From the NCBI GenBank assembly GCA_041392205.1, contig JAWKMO010000003.1:368874-432873 (forward strand): a stretch of DNA of 64,000 bases, read 5' to 3'. The notes beneath the pieces were generated by a model. It had not been told where the DNA came from and did not search any database. It saw only the letters and a program-made list of their open reading frames with translations. The position numbers and the translations under genes were made by a program. Source of the DNA: Halomarinibacterium sp041392205 (lineage in GTDB: Bacteria > Bacteroidota > Bacteroidia > Flavobacteriales > Flavobacteriaceae). This document shows positions 52,828 to 61,744 of the stretch, piece after piece; positions within the stretch are counted from its first letter, which is position 1; every line of letters begins with the position of its first letter.

Positions 52828-53516
52828 GCTTCTTTACAATGGGTTAAAATATAGTTTGCATAGGCTAAATCTTCCTGAGTATCAATATCGATTGTAGCAA
52901 ACAGATGATCTACAATAAATGGGATATTTTTTTTACCTAAAATAGCTCCCTTTTTAATTACGGAAGCTTTTGAAATGTATAAAAGTCCGTTTTCAAAATA
53001 TAAAGGTTCTAAATCTTGGCTTCGTTGTCCTAATTCATAATTAAAAGGAACAAACTGCCCGTCTATAATTTTTCCAAATTTTTGATGATTACGGGTAACG
53101 GTCATTAAACTATCAGCCCCTTTCAATTTATATTGAGCAAGCGTTTCTTCCAAAAGGTTTTTAGGGCGTAAGGGGTTGGTAGGTTGCAAAAGCACAATGG
53201 TATCTATAGAATCTCCCAATTGCACTAATGCATCTTGCAAGACTGCAATCGTAGGCGTCGTATGAGTAGCGAGAGCGACAGGGCGATCCAAAACGGAAGC
53301 TCCATAAGCAAGGGCGATTTCTTTTATTTCTAGATCATCGGTAGAAACCCAAACACCGTCCAGTAAATGTGGATGGGATTTAGCAAATACTATGGAATGG
53401 GCTAATAAGGGAATCCCATCCAAAGAAAGAATATTTTTTTTAGGCAATCGTTGTGAGCCGCCTCTAGCAGGTATAATGGCAATGGTTTTTTTCAAAGGTA
53501 ATGGGTTAATATTCAT
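52824..53516 (-). CDS. neuA: CMP-nonulosonic acid synthetase (NeuA)
   Basis: About 230 residues from ATG 53516; a longer frame would run into the previous gene. It opens TIAIIPARGGSQRLPKKNI, the nucleotide-binding signature of acylneuraminate cytidylyltransferases, and continues with VSTDDLEI and LLQPTNPLRP. IDIDTQEDL provides the metal-binding aspartates near the C-terminus. It activates the sugar as CMP derivative for transfer. It is single-domain, without a C-terminal hydrolase part. Confidence 0.93.
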   Translation of the reverse strand: MNINPLPLKKTIAIIPARGGSQRLPKKNILSLDGIPLLAHSIVFAKSHPHLLDGVWVSTDDLEIKEIALAYGASVLDRPVALATHTTPTIAVLQDALVQLGDSIDTIVLLQPTNPLRPKNLLEETLAQYKLKGADSLMTVTRNHQKFGKIIDGQFVPFNYELGQRSQDLEPLYFENGLLYISKASVIKKGAILGKKNIPFIVDHLFATIDIDTQEDLAYANYILTHCKEA

Positions 53517-54516
53517 TATAGCCTTGATCCAGCCCAAGATACTTAAAAATAAAAGGCCTAACATAGGAGTTTAGCCATAATTTATTAACTCCTTTTTTTA
53601 TAGATAAGGGCAAATAGGATTTTTTTACTTTAGGGATACTATCTAAGGTCTTATTTTGGGAAACTAGGTTGGCTTCAAAAGATTTCATCCAAGGTTCTGG
53701 GATATTTCCTATGTGATAAGCATAGCAATTTGTTGTTGCCAATCGCCAAAATCCAGCTTTATCATTAGGTATGTCTATATAATCTCTATCGGCGGCACTT
53801 GCATACGCCATATTGCTTAACGATTTTGGAGCTTTAAGAAAGACTTCTTTCCGAAGTGTTGCCACAAAATGGCCACAACCCACTACAGCTTGTCTACCCT
53901 TTTGTTCCACAATAAGTTGTTTGTATAATCTACTTTTCTTTTTATACATAGTTTCACTACCTATACTTTTTGCAAAAGCTAAAAGATCCTCAGGCTGGCA
54001 AACCGATTTAAACTTTAATAACCCCTTACAAAATGCATCAAAAAGAGTGTTTTCGGAATAGATTCTATAAAAGGTTGGGTTGGGTACCGGTGAGACCATT
54101 CCTGCTTTTGGAAAATTTAAAAAAACATTTTCTACAGCCTGTATCCATCCCTCTTTAAATAAAACATCTCCATCGGTTAAAGTAATAAGCGGTTCCTGAG
54201 CTTCTCTAGCTATGGGAATCATAGCGTCAATTTTGCCTATGTTTTCTTTAAAATGTACCAATTGATCTATTTTACCTTCAAGGTACATTTGTTGCAAAAA
54301 GTGAGTTACTTCCTTGCAACTTCCATTATTAACTACGGTTAAAAAGCTTTTGGAGTGCCTTGTTTTATGTAAAGACTGCAAACAAAGTTGGGTTACTTCT
54401 AGTCCATTTTCAAAATAAGGATCGTCAAGATTGGGAACAAATATGGGGACAATAATTCGATGATAAAAATTCGTTTTAACCTTTTTATTTCTTAACGGAT
54501 TGGCCCCAATTCTCAT
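53506..54516 (-). CDS. Glycosyltransferase, GT2-like
   Basis: 336 residues. After a non-standard N-terminal extension (about 20 residues) a GT-A fold can be followed: IIVPIFVPNLDDPYFENGLE, FLTVVNNGSC and LITLTDGDVLF with DGD as the DxD metal motif near residue 117. Later VVGCGHFVATLRKE and ADRDYIDIPND match the acceptor-side part of GT2 enzymes. It overlaps neuA by 11 nt. Substrate unknown. Confidence 0.78.
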   Translation of the reverse strand: MRIGANPLRNKKVKTNFYHRIIVPIFVPNLDDPYFENGLEVTQLCLQSLHKTRHSKSFLTVVNNGSCKEVTHFLQQMYLEGKIDQLVHFKENIGKIDAMIPIAREAQEPLITLTDGDVLFKEGWIQAVENVFLNFPKAGMVSPVPNPTFYRIYSENTLFDAFCKGLLKFKSVCQPEDLLAFAKSIGSETMYKKKSRLYKQLIVEQKGRQAVVGCGHFVATLRKEVFLKAPKSLSNMAYASAADRDYIDIPNDKAGFWRLATTNCYAYHIGNIPEPWMKSFEANLVSQNKTLDSIPKVKKSYLPLSIKKGVNKLWLNSYVRPFIFKYLGLDQGYNEY

Positions 54517-54525
54517 AAAATGAAT

Positions 54526-55416
54526 TTAATTTATCCTTTTAAATAAGTTCCTTAAAAAAATTTTCCCATTTTCAAAGTTAAGAAACCAAAAAGGATTGAA
54601 TGCAAATAGTCTTTTGATTGTTTCACCTCTTTTTTCAGAGAGCTCTTTTAACTGCATCCTAATAATATTGTTTCTTAAAAGCGAGTATTGTACCGCAGTA
54701 ATATGTCCCTCTTTTAAAAGTCCTTTTAGTATCTCATGCAAATGCCAAGGAAGTTCAAAATATTTTTCTTTAAATTGTTTACTAATTCCTTGATGTTCTC
54801 TATATAATACTAAGGGCTCCGGATAGTAATAAAATTTTGTGTAAAAGGAACATCGAGTCCAAAAATGCATGTCTTCTCCGGCTTGAGGCATGGTTTCATT
54901 AAAAAATCCTACCTGAGTTAGTAATGATTTTCGAAATAGTACCGAGGAGGTCATGAGTGTCCAACGCCCTATCATTTTCATAGATACGTCGCCGTGTTTC
55001 AATAAAACATCTCTAGGTTTGCCAATAGTGTCGCCCGTTTCTACACCTTTACTATCAATCACAGTACAAGGAGTGTGCACTATGCCAAATTCTGGATTGC
55101 GTTCAAGTAGTGCCACTTGTTTTTCAAGTTTTTGAGGCAACCAAAGATCATCGTCATCTAAAATCGCAATATATTTTCCAGTAGCTTTGTTAATACCAAA
55201 ATTCCTTGGTCGTGAGGGTCCTCCACTATTTTCAATTTTGAAATAAGTTAGTTGAGGAAACTCTTGGCACAATAGTTCATTTTCTTTTCCCGGAGTACCG
55301 TCATCAACAACAATAATTTCAAAATCTGTAAACGTTTGAGCCAATACACTATCCAAGGTTTGCCTAAGCAGTTGGGTTCTCTTATAGGTGCTAATTACAA
55401 CACTTACTAACGGCAT
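54526..55416 (-). CDS. Family 2 glycosyltransferase
   Basis: A 296-residue GT2. It shows VSVVISTYKRTQLLRQTLDSV (residues 4-24), the donor aspartate in EIIVVDDGTPG, and ILDDDDLWLP as DxD motif (about 90-99). EDMHFWTRCS near residue 175 is the catalytic ED-x-DW-like region. Overlaps the next gene by 10 nt. Substrate unknown. Confidence 0.93.
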   Translation of the reverse strand: MPLVSVVISTYKRTQLLRQTLDSVLAQTFTDFEIIVVDDGTPGKENELLCQEFPQLTYFKIENSGGPSRPRNFGINKATGKYIAILDDDDLWLPQKLEKQVALLERNPEFGIVHTPCTVIDSKGVETGDTIGKPRDVLLKHGDVSMKMIGRWTLMTSSVLFRKSLLTQVGFFNETMPQAGEDMHFWTRCSFYTKFYYYPEPLVLYREHQGISKQFKEKYFELPWHLHEILKGLLKEGHITAVQYSLLRNNIIRMQLKELSEKRGETIKRLFAFNPFWFLNFENGKIFLRNLFKRIN

Positions 55417-56180
55417 AATAGTATCAATCTATTTTTAATTCGTTTCAAAATACCCTTTAGGCTATTTCGTTGCGCCTTTTTTATTTGATTATTTTTTCGG
55501 ACTTCCTCTTTATAATTGGTGTAAGCGGTGCCATAAAATTGAAATAACATTTGTTCATCTTCGGTTTCTTTCTTTTTTAAATATGCTGAATTATTGCTAA
55601 CGCCAGAAAGATCAAACAGTGTTAAAAAATAGGGTATGTGTTGAAACGTAATTTTTTTACTTTCAAAGCATTGTATAAAAAAAGCCCTGTCGGCACCAAT
55701 TTGGTAGGTTTCATCATAGGGCCCCATAAGTTCAAACACCCTTCTATTAAAGAAAGTGCTTTGATGAGGAAGGGAAGTTTTCATAAAATAATTAGAAGGT
55801 AATGTGTCTGGATATACTTTTTCTCCATTTTCAAATTGATAATCTCCATAAATTATATCGCCTTTAAATAAAGGATGGTCTACAAAATCTATTAATGCCG
55901 AAGCGCTTGTTAGGACATCTCCACTATTTAAAAATAAAAGATAGTCTCCTTTAGCCATTTTTATTCCTTTATTCATGGCATGATAAATTCCAGCATCTTT
56001 TTCAGAAATAGAGCAATGTATGTACGCTTTATAGTGTTCTAATAAAGCCACACTTCCATCTGTTGAAGCTCCATCTACTACAATAAATTCATAATTATTA
56101 TACGTTTGACTAATAACCGATTGAATGGTTTTTTCAAGACCTAAAACATTGTTGTAGTTAATGGTGATGATAGATACCAT
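55407..56180 (-). CDS. Family 2 glycosyltransferase
   Basis: A 257-residue GT2 of the WcaA-like subgroup. It opens MVSIITINYNNVLGLEKTIQSV and has FIVVDGASTDGS, DAGIYHAMNKGIKMAKGDYLLFLNSGD (NSGD as DxD-like motif, about 86-89) and GADRAFFIQCF. It is closely similar in pattern to the gene at 59145, so the two may be paralogues. Substrate unknown. Confidence 0.93.
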   Translation of the reverse strand: MVSIITINYNNVLGLEKTIQSVISQTYNNYEFIVVDGASTDGSVALLEHYKAYIHCSISEKDAGIYHAMNKGIKMAKGDYLLFLNSGDVLTSASALIDFVDHPLFKGDIIYGDYQFENGEKVYPDTLPSNYFMKTSLPHQSTFFNRRVFELMGPYDETYQIGADRAFFIQCFESKKITFQHIPYFLTLFDLSGVSNNSAYLKKKETEDEQMLFQFYGTAYTNYKEEVRKNNQIKKAQRNSLKGILKRIKNRLILLCR

Positions 56181-56190
56181 AAGAAATCTT

Positions 56191-57105
56191 TTATTTTAAC
56201 TTTTCTAACCAAATATTCCCTCCAAAATTATGATAGGATAAAGGCATGGATTTAAATGCTTCTTTATGATGCTGATGTAAATAATGCGAAAACACACAAA
56301 TTTTATAATGGGCATTATTCATTAAAAAGCTTCTTAGCATATAATTTTCATTCCAATTTCGTCCTTGAAAAACCCAATTTTTGGGATATTCAAAAGGATA
56401 AAAAATATCATGAAAATGAATAAAAACCCCCGGTTTTAGTACTGGTAAAATTTCAAAAAAAAGATAGTTAACATCACTTCCACATTTAGAAACATGAGTA
56501 CTATCTATAAATAAGATATCCCCCGCTTCTAATTTGGTAAAAAACGAAGGAGCTACTTCCTGTACTTTTTTTTCAATAATTGTAGAAACCGCTTTGTCGG
56601 CATCCTTAATAGTAGCATATAACCTTTCTGGATTAGGCTCTATAAATGTTAACGCTATTGAATTATTAAAAAACAACTCATTTACATCCAACATAAGTGC
56701 TGAGCTATGGCCTGAACCAATTTCAATAATTTGTTTTGGTTTTAAGTGTCTTATCATGGAATAGAGAATAATTCCATCGGTATGTTCATACATACCATTG
56801 TCAAATGCATAGCGCAGTCCTCTCTCTCTCTTTTCTGAAAAGGGTATTTCGGGGTAATATTGAGCAAGTGTTTCGTTCACAAAATAAACTTGGTCTTTTG
56901 TATTTAAATTTACATCCCTTATTAAATCCTTTTCATCTTCTTTCCAAATTTCATGTTCCCTTTTCTTTACCTCCTTAACGGAAACAATGGGGGAATAATA
57001 ATGCCCTGGGGGATAACAAGCATTTTGTGAATAGGCTTCAGATTTTTGATAAAGTCCTTTTATATAAGGAAGTTTATTAAGTATTTTTTTTAATTGTTTT
57101 TTCAT
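56191..57105 (-). CDS. Class I SAM-dependent methyltransferase (Methyltransf_24 type)
   Basis: 304 residues. The SAM-binding loop IIEIGSGHSSALM-like segment (about residues 132-144) is followed by LTFIEPNPERL, LEAGDILFIDSTHV (motif with the metal or catalytic aspartate) and LKPGVFIHFHDIFYPFEYP. It fits the methyltransferases often found in polysaccharide loci that methylate sugars or phosphate-bound groups. No signal peptide or membrane segment. Confidence 0.85.
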   Translation of the reverse strand: MKKQLKKILNKLPYIKGLYQKSEAYSQNACYPPGHYYSPIVSVKEVKKREHEIWKEDEKDLIRDVNLNTKDQVYFVNETLAQYYPEIPFSEKRERGLRYAFDNGMYEHTDGIILYSMIRHLKPKQIIEIGSGHSSALMLDVNELFFNNSIALTFIEPNPERLYATIKDADKAVSTIIEKKVQEVAPSFFTKLEAGDILFIDSTHVSKCGSDVNYLFFEILPVLKPGVFIHFHDIFYPFEYPKNWVFQGRNWNENYMLRSFLMNNAHYKICVFSHYLHQHHKEAFKSMPLSYHNFGGNIWLEKLK

Positions 57106-57167
57106 TACCTAATGAATTATACCACCAATGCAATTATTGTAATTAATTTTTTTAAAAAAATTATTTC

Positions 57168-58394
57168 TTATAAAAGTGATTCATAAATAGTTTTATAAGC
57201 CTTTGCTTGCCTTACATGACTAAAATTCTCTGAAGCAAATTTTTTAATGTCATTGGATTTATAGTTTTCTTTATTCTTAAAAAAAGTTTCCAAGGCAAAC
57301 CTTAATGCCGTTGGAGTTTGCTCGTGAACAATCATTCCATACTTTCCTTCCACGATAACTTCCTTCATACCTCCATTTGCAAAACTTATCACTGGCGTCC
57401 CCTGCGCAAGGGATTCCAGCATGGTATTGGGTAAATTATCTTCCCTGCTTGGCAATACAAAAACATCGGCAGCGCGATAGCATTTAAAAATTTCCTTTTC
57501 CGAAGTCAAAAAACCTAAAGGTATTACTTTTACCCTGTTATTTGCGCTACTTAGGCTTCCTTTTCCTAATATAAGAAGGGTTAGAGGGACAGATACTTCA
57601 TCTAACGCTTTCCTTAAAAGTTCCATTCCTTTTCTGGGATTGTCTATACTGGCTGCCGTGAATAAAATAACATTCTCATTTGGGTCAAGGGCTAATTCTT
57701 TTCTGGCATTTTCTTTTGTAATATTCCCATCTTCTATTAATAAACTGTTTGCAATACAAGAATGAATTTTAAAATGGGAAAAAAACTCACTTTCCTTTTC
57801 TAAATTTAGCAACCATTGCGAAGGTGATACAATGGCTCCTTTTTTAATAAACCCAATAGCCTTTTTTTTTATTTCCTTCATCTTTTCATCAATCAATTTA
57901 GCTTTTGGATTTTTTTTAACATCCGTTTCATAATGAAAAATACCCATAAAAGGATTCATGTCATGTAATGTCCAAACAATGGGTTTATTTACATTTTTAA
58001 AAAAAGAAGGATAATCCAAGATCCCTCCTACCCAATGCAAATTAATAATATCGGCTTCTTGTACTAAGGGATGTTTTTCTAAAGCAAAAGAACTAAAAGG
58101 AAAACTGATAATTTCGTAGGAAAGATGGGGTTTTATTTTTGCTAGTTGACCCTCCCATTTTTGAGATAAGGAAGGTTTTAATAGCCTTTTTATTTTTTGA
58201 AGTAATCTTAAAAATACCGAAGGCTTTTTATATGTAAAGAAAGAATCTTCAACATCTTTATTTTGATAATTAATGGTTCTATTTATGGATAAATAGGCAG
58301 AGGCAATCCCTTCTTTACAGAGCCCTTTGTGCAAACGAAGTGCCGCAATACCGGCACCTCCTTTTAATGAGGTTGTTATATGTAGGACTTTCAT
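57168..58394 (-). CDS. Family 4 glycosyltransferase
   Basis: A 408-residue GT-B. It opens MKVLHITTSLKGGAGIAALRLHKGL and continues with HDMNPFMGIFHYE, VSPSQWLLNLE, VILFTAASIDNPRKGMELL, LGKGSL and LPSREDNLPNTMLESLAQGTPVI with the conserved E near residue 330. This subgroup resembles WcaC-like enzymes. It overlaps the GT32 gene by 4 nt. Substrate unknown. Confidence 0.92.
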   Translation of the reverse strand: MKVLHITTSLKGGAGIAALRLHKGLCKEGIASAYLSINRTINYQNKDVEDSFFTYKKPSVFLRLLQKIKRLLKPSLSQKWEGQLAKIKPHLSYEIISFPFSSFALEKHPLVQEADIINLHWVGGILDYPSFFKNVNKPIVWTLHDMNPFMGIFHYETDVKKNPKAKLIDEKMKEIKKKAIGFIKKGAIVSPSQWLLNLEKESEFFSHFKIHSCIANSLLIEDGNITKENARKELALDPNENVILFTAASIDNPRKGMELLRKALDEVSVPLTLLILGKGSLSSANNRVKVIPLGFLTSEKEIFKCYRAADVFVLPSREDNLPNTMLESLAQGTPVISFANGGMKEVIVEGKYGMIVHEQTPTALRFALETFFKNKENYKSNDIKKFASENFSHVRQAKAYKTIYESLL

Positions 58395-59143
58395 AGGTTT
58401 TTGCCTTTCATTTGGTGGTATAACTTTCTGGAAAATTCCTTAAAATACCTTCTAAAATAATGAGAAGGATAGTTGTAAAACAGATAATCTATAGAAACTT
58501 CATTTAGGTTTTTGATCCATTGCCAAAATCCCTCTTTTTTATCTTTTTTCCAAGAATGATCCCATAAATGTACCGCTAGGGTATTGGGAGTTACATAATT
58601 GTGATAGGATTCTGCCCTCTTTTCATAAGGAAGCGGATAGAAATATTCTATGGGGAATATTTTTTCATCTTTCAGTAGGTTCGTTTCAGTAACCCATTCT
58701 TTAAATGTATGGGTTATTACGGGTGGCGAAAACGGGTTAAAAAATTGAGTATCATAAAAATCCTTCATTTTTGCTATAAAATGATTTTTAGGTACCGCTC
58801 CAAAAAAACCATAGGCAGGCCTTCCAGATACTTCATATCCAGTAAAAAAAGAATGGTGTAACACTTCATCAAGAGGCTTTACTAAAAGCATATCAGTATC
58901 TAAGTAAATGCCCCCTATTTCATAGAGTACCTGAATTCGAATACAGTCTGCAGCAAAGGCATATTTTCGTTTTCGAATGGCGTCGTGATAAAATTTATTT
59001 TGATACGGGACACTGGTTTCTTCATTCCATTCTTTAATTTCAAAATGGGGAGCATACTGTTTCCAGCTTTCCAAACACTGTTGAAAAACGGCACTTTTAG
59101 GGTGTTTACCAAACCAACAATAATGAAGTATTTTTGGAATCAT
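58391..59143 (-). CDS. Family 32 glycosyltransferase
   Basis: About 250 residues from ATG 59143, located immediately after the previous stop (59145). The start of the domain, MIPKILHYCWFG, and ADCIRIQVLYEIGGIYLDTDMLLV (the DTD motif near residue 86) are typical of GT32 alpha-mannosyl/galactosyl transferases. HLWDHSWKKD near the C-terminus is the expected late histidine segment. Sugar specificity is unknown. Confidence 0.92.
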   Translation of the reverse strand: MIPKILHYCWFGKHPKSAVFQQCLESWKQYAPHFEIKEWNEETSVPYQNKFYHDAIRKRKYAFAADCIRIQVLYEIGGIYLDTDMLLVKPLDEVLHHSFFTGYEVSGRPAYGFFGAVPKNHFIAKMKDFYDTQFFNPFSPPVITHTFKEWVTETNLLKDEKIFPIEYFYPLPYEKRAESYHNYVTPNTLAVHLWDHSWKKDKKEGFWQWIKNLNEVSIDYLFYNYPSHYFRRYFKEFSRKLYHQMKGKNL

Positions 59144-59144
59144 T

Positions 59145-59927
59145 TCACCCTCTTTTACTAAAAACAAACTGTAGTATTTTCTCCATCTTAAAGAAAGAGT
59201 TTTTACGATCCAACTGTTTATTGTCCTTTCTATTTACAAGTGCTAAGCGATGTTCCTCCTCAAAATATTTTTGATAGACCACTGCTTTTTCTGCTTCAAT
59301 AATTGCCTTGTTTTTGGGGTCGTTTGACATTCCCTTTAAATTGAATACGGAAATCGTTTCATCGATATGCTGATACGAAACATTAGCTTTACAAATAGCG
59401 TATATAAAGAATTCCCAGTCGGATATTATTTTAAAATGTTCAGAATAATAAAACAATTCATCAAACAACGTTCTTTTAATAAAAGTTCCAGGATGGGGTA
59501 ACGATCTTTCTAAAAAATATGAAAATTCCAACTTTTGAGGATAGGTTCGTAAAAATTCTTCTTTAGCGGAACAAAATATCAAATCACCATAATATAGTGC
59601 CTTTGTACCCGCTATTTTAAGACTAGCTCTTTGTAGTAAGCTTTCATCAATAAAAAAATCACCACTATTTAAAAACAACACATAATCTCCCTTTGCAAGC
59701 CGCAAACCCTTATTCATGGCCTCATATACGCCCTTGTCTTTTTCTGAAATGAAATGCGTAATAAAGGGTTTAACCTTTTCAATATAAGCCACACTACCAT
59801 CGTTAGAAGCACCATCAACTATAATGTATTCAAAATCGATAAACGATTGATGGAGTACACTTTCTACCGTTTTTTGAAGTCCTTCAACATCATTGTAATT
59901 TACGGTTATAATGGAAAATTTTGGCAT
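59145..59927 (-). CDS. Family 2 glycosyltransferase
   Basis: A 260-residue GT2 with FSIITVNYNDVEGLQKTVESV, YIIVDGASNDGS, KGVYEAMNKGLRLAKGDYVL and FLNSGD, followed by IISDWEFFIYAI. Pattern and length are nearly those of the gene at 55407, so a duplication within the locus is likely. It is the first gene of the run left of the divergent region at 60 kb and so probably follows a promoter there. Substrate unknown. Confidence 0.93.
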   Translation of the reverse strand: MPKFSIITVNYNDVEGLQKTVESVLHQSFIDFEYIIVDGASNDGSVAYIEKVKPFITHFISEKDKGVYEAMNKGLRLAKGDYVLFLNSGDFFIDESLLQRASLKIAGTKALYYGDLIFCSAKEEFLRTYPQKLEFSYFLERSLPHPGTFIKRTLFDELFYYSEHFKIISDWEFFIYAICKANVSYQHIDETISVFNLKGMSNDPKNKAIIEAEKAVVYQKYFEEEHRLALVNRKDNKQLDRKNSFFKMEKILQFVFSKRG

Positions 59928-59951
59928 GAACGCAAAATGAATTTAGGATTA

Positions 59952-60025
59952 ATTTTATCTTGTAACTTTAACCTTAGATAAAATTGTTTTTCAGCGTAAA
60001 TATAAACTTTTAAAGTCTAACTTTG
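59952..60025. promoter_or_regulatory. Divergent control region with inverted repeat and -7 element
   Basis: A perfect 9-bp inverted repeat ATTTTATCT / AGATAAAAT (59952-59960 and 59976-59984, 15-nt spacer) sits in the only divergent gap of the glycan locus. TAACTTTG at 60018-60025 exactly matches the -7 consensus for the sulfotransferase gene, 35 nt before its ATG, though no -33 box is at the proper distance. The repeat could be an operator; this is inference. Confidence 0.4.
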
Positions 60026-60060
60026 CCTAAATAAAGGCTTCTATAAAGGAACAAATCCTT

Positions 60061-60732
60061 ATGATTTCCAAAGAAAAAAAATTCATTTTTATTCATAATT
60101 TTAAAACAGGCGGAACTAGTATTGAAAAAAAATTAGGTCACTTTAATGAATTACAAAGAGATGTTCAAGACCACCGCACGATCAAAGATATTGAGCTCCT
60201 CACAAACCAATCCTACTTTCTTAAAAAAAGTGCTTATGCGCTAAAAATTGGAAAGCCAAAAAGTGCGCTAAAAAATCTTAAAATTTCATTGTATCCCGAA
60301 CTTACTAAAGCAGAATATGAAGCATTTTACAAGTTTTCTTTTGTACGAAATACTTGGGCAAGGATGTACTCTTGGTATGCCAATGTAATGAAAGAAGAGT
60401 GGCATAGAAAAGTGTATGGAATTACTACCGAAAATTACTCTTACGAGCAATTTTTAAAAGAAAAAATAAACCACAACACTTTTTCACAACTCTATTTTTT
60501 AACCGACAGTAAAGGGAAGGTCCCTATGGATTTTATTGGGCGCTTTGAAAGATTACAAGAAGATTTTACAATGGTTTGTAACAAACTAGAGATAGAGGAC
60601 CCAAGCTTACCAAAACTTTTAGTTAGAAATTATAGCCATTATACAGAAAACTATTCCCCAAAAACAAAGGATTTAATTTATTCACTATACAAAGATGAAA
60701 TAGCGTATTTTAAATTTGAATACGGAGAATAA
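60061..60732 (+). CDS. Carbohydrate sulfotransferase (Sulfotransfer_2 type)
   Basis: 223 residues. The 5'-phosphosulfate loop is FIFIHNFKTGGTSIEKKL (residues 8-25), where K15 and the GGTS turn bind PAPS. The 3'-phosphate motif is FVRNTWARMYSWY (94-106, with R96 and S104). Short length and these motifs resemble bacterial members of the family that includes chondroitin and heparan sulfotransferases. It is the only plus-strand gene in 25 kb of glycan genes, with its own putative promoter, and ends 1 nt from the next minus-strand stop. No signal peptide, so it acts in the cytoplasm, most likely on the lipid-linked glycan. Confidence 0.85.
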   Translation: MISKEKKFIFIHNFKTGGTSIEKKLGHFNELQRDVQDHRTIKDIELLTNQSYFLKKSAYALKIGKPKSALKNLKISLYPELTKAEYEAFYKFSFVRNTWARMYSWYANVMKEEWHRKVYGITTENYSYEQFLKEKINHNTFSQLYFLTDSKGKVPMDFIGRFERLQEDFTMVCNKLEIEDPSLPKLLVRNYSHYTENYSPKTKDLIYSLYKDEIAYFKFEYGE

Positions 60733-60733
60733 C

Positions 60734-61744
60734 TTAAAGTCTGTTGGCTAATTGGTTAAAAATACGCGCCATTTTTTTAAAAAGTTTTGCTAAGAATGAA
60801 TCCTTTTTAACTTCCATTTTTAGGGACATTTTTACAGGGTAGCTAATAGGTATTTTCTTATATTCGGAAAAACGACATTCCTCTAATACTTTTTTATATT
60901 CGGTATAAAGTTCTTTTAATATTGGAAAATTAGATAGGGTAAAACGGTCGTACTCTCTAGAAATAGCTTCTTCTTCTTCAGTAATTTTACTAAAATGATA
61001 AAAAACCAATGCGTTATTATCATTCAAAATTATAAGGTCTCCTTCTCTCTTTACCATCTTTCGTTCGTGAAGATTCCAGGGAGCCATATTATACCCGAAG
61101 GATTTTTCCACCAAAATGTCTTTATAGAAAAGAGGCACAATTGTCATCCATAATTGATCTACAAAATATCCTTTATTGGGTCTGTCATATCCTAAAGTAA
61201 GAACTCGCTCTTCCCACCAATCTAAGAGTTTTTCAGCTTCTTTGTGCTTTGTATTAATTCCTAAAAAACCCAAATTGTAGATGCCAAAACGGAAAAAGGT
61301 ATTTTCATCGGGTTGTTTACCATCTCGGGGAATGGGTGATAAAATGTGAGGCGTTAAAACAATTGACTTAGATTGTAAAGCGGTATTTAGTTTATGTAAA
61401 GAACTATAAAAATATAAGTCGGGGTCTAAGTAATATATATTTTCTATTTCTGGATGTATTTCTTTTAGATATTTAAAGACACTAGGCTTTACAGAGGTAT
61501 TCAATTCAATAATATAATACCGTGAAATTAAATCATTAATATCAATACTTTTTATTTCTTCTATGGGAAGAATTTGAGCAGGAGCAAAACTTTTATAATC
61601 AACTTCTTTCGATAGTTTGTCGACCAAGACTACATAAAAAAGAAATGTGGGATTATGCCTCAAAAAGGATTGTTTTAATGCAAGCGCTTGTCCCAAATAA
61701 TTATTGGAACAAATAGTAAAAGCTATATGGTTTTGCGCATTCAT
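60734..61744 (-). CDS. GT8-like nucleotide-sugar transferase
   Basis: 336 residues. The start HIAFTICSNNYLGQALALKQSF, the metal motif YYLDPDLYFY (DPD near residue 101), FVDQLWMTIVP and the NLGFLGINTKHKEAEKLLDWW segment fit the GT-A glycosyltransferase group related to GT8. It shares a TAATG junction with the upstream gene. The last 40 residues are basic and amphipathic, perhaps a membrane-association tail. Substrate unknown. Confidence 0.82.
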   Translation of the reverse strand: MNAQNHIAFTICSNNYLGQALALKQSFLRHNPTFLFYVVLVDKLSKEVDYKSFAPAQILPIEEIKSIDINDLISRYYIIELNTSVKPSVFKYLKEIHPEIENIYYLDPDLYFYSSLHKLNTALQSKSIVLTPHILSPIPRDGKQPDENTFFRFGIYNLGFLGINTKHKEAEKLLDWWEERVLTLGYDRPNKGYFVDQLWMTIVPLFYKDILVEKSFGYNMAPWNLHERKMVKREGDLIILNDNNALVFYHFSKITEEEEAISREYDRFTLSNFPILKELYTEYKKVLEECRFSEYKKIPISYPVKMSLKMEVKKDSFLAKLFKKMARIFNQLANRL

